A stretch of DNA of 64,000 nucleotides from Morinoia aosen. Taxonomy: Eukaryota > Arthropoda > Malacostraca > Amphipoda > Talitridae. The stretch lies in assembly GCA_030386875.1 (NCBI GenBank), contig CM059559.1, positions 4,027,177-4,091,176 of the forward strand, read 5' to 3'. Below the pieces are notes generated by a model. It ran no database searches and had not been told where the DNA came from. It worked only from the letters and a program-made list of their open reading frames with translations. Every line of letters begins with the position of its first letter. Position 1 is the first letter of the stretch. Position numbers and translations under genes: made by a program. Below are positions 59,154 through 64,000 of the stretch, in pieces.

Positions 59154-62100
59154 ACATGTTGTTTAGAAGCGTCTCACACGCTTCTTAACAAATTCCAACA
59201 GAAACATTCAACGAAGGAAGAATCCTACGTTGCATTGCGCACTTATAAACGCAGGTTCATTCAGGATTTCTACTTACGACCGTAAGCCAACACGGTGACA
59301 CGCGGGAAGCTGCGCATTCCAAATCTTAAACCAAGAAAAATGCCAAATATCCAAGAATATAATACAGCAAATTTTTTTTAAGGCATTTTTAGCATTGTTC
59401 GCCACTCGCTAGCATGTCGTGATTGGGGAGAAGCCTATTATCTGTTCCCGATTACTTCATATAAATTGATAGATTTCTTGAGAAGAAGCTGTCAATTCGG
59501 TTACTGTGCACGCTTATACGAAGAGAACGTGGCTGATTACAAAGAAAGTACAAAGCCGGTAACCGTGCAGATTACTAGAAGCTGGATGCTCAAATTTTAC
59601 TAGAAAAATGTTCATATAAAAAATTTCTCCTAAAAATAGCACATAAATTGCAGCCAAGCCGCCGTAAAAGAACCCTCGCTGCCAGCTATATCGCTACAAC
59701 GAAATTAATTACTTAAAAATTAGGCTCCTCAGCTGGCGCGACACTGCCTGAACACTCTGGGACAAATTAATATTAACTTGAAAGCGCACAAGCTTGCGCG
59801 CCACTTTTGTTCAGAACGGGAGCATAAACGTTAACTGACATCTTTTGGAACGGACGTCGCCAGCGTTGGAAATAAAAATTATTCCTTGGACTACTACCAC
59901 GACAAAAGCACGTTAAGAATGCGGCATCACACCGCACTTTCAGTACAGATAGCCCACTACCAGGAGACTCTAGTATCAGTAGCTCTCAATACAAAAAAAT
60001 TGTTCAATAAAGATCTCAGAACTAGATGATGTTCTCACGCGAGAAGCATGCAGTTTTTCCAGTTGAGGTTGCACCTTGAGGCACGGCCCAGCAGGTGTAA
60101 CACTGACGGCACCCACCACCCGACGCAGCCCAGTTGTACACGAGCGTGTTTGTCGTCATCACAGCGGCCATCCGCTGCAATAACACAGGCGATCTGTGCT
60201 CATGCGCAGTCCTCACAACTCCTGCATTTATGCCATCTAAAATGTTTGAAAATAAGGAACAGCTTCAAGCAACGAGAGTTGTATTACTACGCAGGTTCGG
60301 GCAAAGCGCAAGTGTGATACATTAATTGTGCTGGTTCCGGTGTGGTCCCCAAGCGCAATGTTGGGTACGCTGCCATTTGTCACATCTTCTTATTGGCCAC
60401 GCTAATGTTGTTCAATCTTTTTTTAATCTACATAAGAATTGACTATCGCTTCTTTTATAGAAGGTACACCTAAAAGTTGAGAAAAATGTGATCTAAGATG
60501 ACGTGTGATCCTGCCAAACAAATCAGAGCTGAATCAGCGTTTTCATCGAGCAAAAATGTAAGAATAGAGAATGAGTGAGTTTTTTTTACAATTAAAACAC
60601 GATTTTGAAAATATAAGTGAATATCAAAACGAGCCCCAGAAGATGTTATTGATCTTGACATAATTTCGCGCTTCATTTTCTAGTTTTAAGAAAAAGCTAC
60701 TTATAAGTTTTAGGATAATAGGGCAATTATCATCTCAGTTATAACAGCAGTTGATACTCAAGAAGCACTCGTCAAACATGTCCGCTCGTATTAAACGATC
60801 GTCTCAGAGAAATTCAATTTAAACTTAATGGAAGTGAAGTAGGAAGCACATTGTACAGAATAATTCCGCCTGTCATAGCTGGTTCTAGGAAGTACAGCAG
60901 ATACTGTTGGCCCTTGGAACTACACACAACGGGCACAGCGGGCATTGAGAAGTACAGCTGGCACTACTAGCACTAGGAACTACAACAGGTACAGTCAACA
61001 TTATGAAATGCAGCTGACTTTCAGCAACGGAAGAAGCATTCCGCAAAAGAGACAAAAATTAAGATAAGAAGAAAGAAGTACATATAGAGATGCTGGTCAG
61101 GGAATTGGCAGCGAGGCACATCGGCCTCCGCATGGAAGCCCCGGCAGAGAAATGAAATTGATAAAGGCAAAACTTCCAAGCCTGCAATACTCATTGCAAC
61201 GAGCGTTGACAATCCTGTTGCGAGTAGTCGCTGATGATTACTGATTTGCAAAATACAAAGACAAGGACAGAAAAACCATACCCCTCCCCTGTAAGTGTGA
61301 CTCAACATCCCACATCTTCATACAGCGAAGTTCAGTTCTGAAGTTGCGCCGAATGATCAACTCAATCGACTGAACAGAGCTGATTGGTATTGTCTTCGAC
61401 TCTTCCTTCAATGTCATTATTGAAGGTGTAAAACACGAAGGAACAACCCTATTCATTTGGTAGACAAGAAAATACCCTAATGAATCATAAGAAACCTAGA
61501 CGACGATATTTTTGCAGAATAAGTGACCGATAAACCTTTACGAAACCATCACGTATTCCTGCATGCCAGATGATACCATCGATATCGCAACCATGCATAG
61601 CCACTGTATACCGTGACAATAACTGTGTCATGGGAAGGTAACTTCCTTGAAGTCCACTACATCAAAGCACACAGTAAAACTTTACGTGTCTACCAGAACT
61701 GTCAGCCGAAAATTTTGAAACAAACCATAAGCAACAAAATAAAATGAGGCAGAAAAGCATCAGCTTTAACAATTTCCATACACATTATCCTATAAAGACA
61801 CATACCATTTTTCGGTAACCAGCGTCTCTGAAATTTGGCACGTCCTTCACACCGGATCCAGCAACCGGAAAATATGACCTCCGCTGACATTTCCCATGTT
61901 CACAATCCATCTTAAACCAAACTGAATAGAAAACCCCGTGCATTTTGAACTAATTTTCGGCGCCTGAACAATACGGATCACTAGTCTCATTCCTGCAGTC
62001 ATATTCCATTCTACCCTCTTCTCTGGATCACCCATCACGTCCCCCACCATCTCAAGACTTCCCCTCCCTCCCTTCCACTTGCAGAGCCCCTCCACAGAAA

Positions 62101-62769
62101 GAGGGCCTCCTTTGTGCACTATCTGGGCAGATAACCGCACAACACCTCCAGATAGCGCGAACCTCTCACTGTCTCTCCCTCCGTCGCCTCTCCACCAGCC
62201 GCCATTGCCACCATTTCCATAGAAGTTCCCCCTAAAGTTACATCAAGGAACCTTACTCCACATCTTGGCCACATCACTCACGGCTGTTCCTGCGAATTTT
62301 AAACAAATACTATGTGGTAATTATGGAGCTGTAGACCCGATCCTTTCTTATCTCCCTGCATCGACGACCTTGACCTTGGAATCGTCAGGAGAACTAACAA
62401 GTTCGCTCGCAGACGATGCTCAACACTTTGACTGCGACGTGAGCCACCGGTGGTCACTGAGGGAGTTTTCGTAATGCTGCTCACAGAACAGTAGTCACCA
62501 AGTCAATTTTCATAAATACTAAATCAAAACTAAATAAAAGTACGATTTAGTTAATGATTACTATTGTCAACATTGCTTACTAGAATTGACGACTAGGACG
62601 TCGTTTTCACAGTATAGCTGAGAGAAAAATTAGGGTTGGAGGGCATAAATGAAACCTCAATTCTTGGGCTAAGTGACACGGCTCTCGCTGATATCGACAT
62701 GAGATACGGGCGGTCGAATGCTAAACCGCAGAAATTACAAAGGGGCTAATGCGGAATACATTTTGTTGA
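59154..62769. other. First-intron sequence, no recognised features
   Basis: About 3.6 kb of mixed composition. I found no gene, RNA or mobile element that I could support. Confidence 0.45.
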
Positions 62770-62945
62770 CGCTGCTCCGAAAGAACAGAGTGCACGAAGC
62801 TGAATACATGATGCATTTTTTCTTCAAGATATTCCCACACTCCTACAACGCTCACGCGTAAAGAACACTGCTTTAGAGCCGTGCTCTTCATACGCACGAT
62901 CCTCAACATGTACGAAGAGCTGCGCAAAAACGCGTACATTACTTT
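62770..62945. repeat. 175-bp dispersed repeat, copy 2
   Basis: Second copy of 58976-59153, about 90% identical by eye. Confidence 0.85.
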
Positions 62946-63120
62946 GTCATCACTGAAGTACAGGCAGCTGAAGAGGGATAAGTTTCATTTGTCGTCCGCT
63001 ACTACTGGCCAAATGCAAAGCTATAGACTACACAATTGTCTCAAGTTAACTCTACCGCGCTACATACTGTACAAGTAGAGCGCCTGAAGGAACACGCAGC
63101 TTTGAGGAAGTAACCTCTCG

Positions 63121-63389
63121 TCACGGTAGAGGAAACAAGGTAGAGTCATTTTATGGGGTAAAATACACCTCTTGTTCGGCTAGCCAATAGATAGGCTTTA
63201 TTTCAAACAAACTTAATGACGTCACTAAAACGTCTTGTCCTCAGGCCAATAGTGGAGATGGATTGGGGGTAGCAGTGCTACCAGATGCAATATGAGCGCT
63301 GCTATTGGTTCGATGTCGTGACGTCAGCAAACCCACACTGACGTCAAAAAAAAGACTGGTTTGACACTACCTTGTTTCCTCTACCGTGA
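63121..63389. mobile_element. MITE with GAGGAAACAAGGTA termini, intact copy
   Basis: Perfect 23-bp inverted ends (TCACGGTAGAGGAAACAAGG and complement), 269 bp, with CTCTCG at both flanks (63115-63120, 63390-63395). It contains AATGACGTCAC and CGTGACGTCAGC, palindromic CRE-type sites, and several CCAATAG boxes. Confidence 0.9.
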
Positions 63390-63671
63390 CTCTCGTATAC
63401 GGAGTGCACCACCAAAACCCTGGCATTTCGCTCAGTATCACTGATACGCTCCTCCTTTCAAGAAGAGAATCCGATGCAAAATAGCTCAATAATTACAGAG
63501 AGAGAGCCATATAATACCAGGGTTGGGGCTTCTGAAGCTCGGTCCACACGCGCGTACGGGCGCAGCGAAAGGCCGAAGTGAGGGCTGCGAGAGCCTGTTT
63601 GGGTGCTGGTCTGCGGGACGCGGTCGTGTGCCGCTGTGGCGCATAGGTGAGAGCGTGCTGAGTGTCCGTGC

Positions 63672-63875
63672 AGGCTGCTGACCTGCAGTGAAGCCTACTA
63701 ACCTGCAGTGAAGCATACTGACCTGCAGTGAAGGCTACTGACCTGCAGTGAAGGCTACTGACCTGCAGTGAAGGCTAATGACCTGCAGTGAAGGCTACTG
63801 ACCTGCAGTGAAGGCTACTGACCTGCAGTGAAGGCTATTGACCTCAAGTGAAGGCTACTGACCTGCAGTGAAGGC
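63672..63875. repeat. 20-bp minisatellite carrying a donor
   Basis: About 10 units of ACCTGCAGTGAAGGCTACTG. On the minus strand each has CACTGCAG|GTCAGTAG, a good donor, so the exon ending at 63863 is followed by a ladder of possible donors spaced 20 bp apart. Confidence 0.9.
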
Positions 63876-63928
63876 CAGAGGGTCTACACCCTGAACGCCC
63901 TGCTTGCCTCTGCTCACTCCGCCGCCGC
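63863..63928 (-). CDS. Tentative 5' exon upstream of Ig1
   Basis: A T-rich acceptor ending TTTGTAG precedes 63928 and a CAG|GTCAGT donor follows 63863. The 66-bp segment is open when entered in phase 1 (ending GVDPLAFTA) and leaves in phase 1, which is the phase needed by the Ig1 exon about 30 kb downstream. It would be the linker between a signal peptide beyond the window and Ig1. Its donor lies in the last unit of a 20-bp tandem array. The exon is short, so chance is not excluded. Confidence 0.4.
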
Positions 63929-64000
63929 CTACAAAGCAAACAAATACGTTAGACTTGAACACATGAAATGTGAAGGAAAATGAAAACATTAAAAAATGTA

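Larger units (their letters stand above)
845..63928 (-). other. Protogenin-like (IGDCC family) receptor gene, partial locus
   Basis: This locus encodes the extracellular part of a cell-surface receptor with four Ig domains followed by five FN3 domains. I reconstructed it from exons whose splice phases all agree: 33772-33528, 31917-30955, 24509-24401, 23586-23430, 22134-22066, 21145-20904, 19865-19723, 18907-18648, 16615-16455, 13456-13304, 8675-8518, 7435-7112, 5822-5687, 4317-4181, 3791-3649, 2941-2811, 1896-1661 and 992-845, about 1305 codons, plus a tentative 5' exon at 63928-63863. All four Ig domains keep their Cys pair and core Trp. Four Ig plus five FN3 is the plan of protogenin and IGDCC4; DCC, neogenin and frazzled have six FN3, and a sixth could lie left of the window. 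Members of this family are axon-guidance or developmental adhesion receptors. The signal peptide, membrane segment and cytoplasmic tail are outside the window. Confidence 0.85.

Noticed and set aside
1-64000. tRNA, rRNA or other structural RNA genes
   Set aside because: I looked for tRNA B-box-like GGTTCGA contexts and found no cloverleaf; no rRNA-like segment was seen.

Overview
The window is a long, repeat-rich piece of an arthropod nuclear genome (insect or crustacean; the sequence does not settle which). It is dominated by one host gene on the minus strand, broken into small exons by introns packed with minisatellites, inverted-repeat (MITE-like) elements, a LINE and a mariner-like transposon.

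The gene is an immunoglobulin/fibronectin-III receptor of the DCC/neogenin/protogenin (IGDCC) type. Eighteen exons between 33772 and 845 join with matching reading phases and consensus splice sites into about 1305 codons. They give four Ig domains followed by five FN3 domains. That layout fits protogenin/IGDCC4, but a sixth FN3, as in DCC/neogenin, could lie past the left edge. A tentative further 5' exon sits at 63863-63928 in compatible phase. The signal peptide and the transmembrane/cytoplasmic part are not visible, so the gene appears to run off both ends.

Layout, left to right: 0.8-8.7 kb, FN3-5 back to the start of FN3-2; 8.75-12.03 kb, a nearly full-length RTE-like LINE in antisense orientation, with a 14-bp target duplication; 13.3-16.6 kb, FN3-1; 18.6-24.5 kb, Ig4 back to the end of Ig1; 24.5-29.95 kb, a 5.4-kb minisatellite of 33-bp then 41-bp units; 30.95-33.77 kb, the start of Ig1, including a long low-complexity exon; 34-63.8 kb, a probable first intron holding a maT/mariner-like transposon, a 3.8-kb fold-back element, several TTAA-flanked elements, at least two more MITE families, a SINE-like family of about nine copies, and large 31-bp and 44-bp minisatellites.

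The most unusual feature is that tandem repeats sit on, or within a few tens of bases of, the splice sites of about 11 of 19 exons. Several repeat units carry the splice-site core itself: the giant 33/41-bp array repeats the Ig1 acceptor core more than 130 times, a 20-bp array repeats a donor about nine times, and an 84-bp in-phase duplication copies another donor. Very long open frames in the giant array are an effect of the repeat and are not treated as genes.
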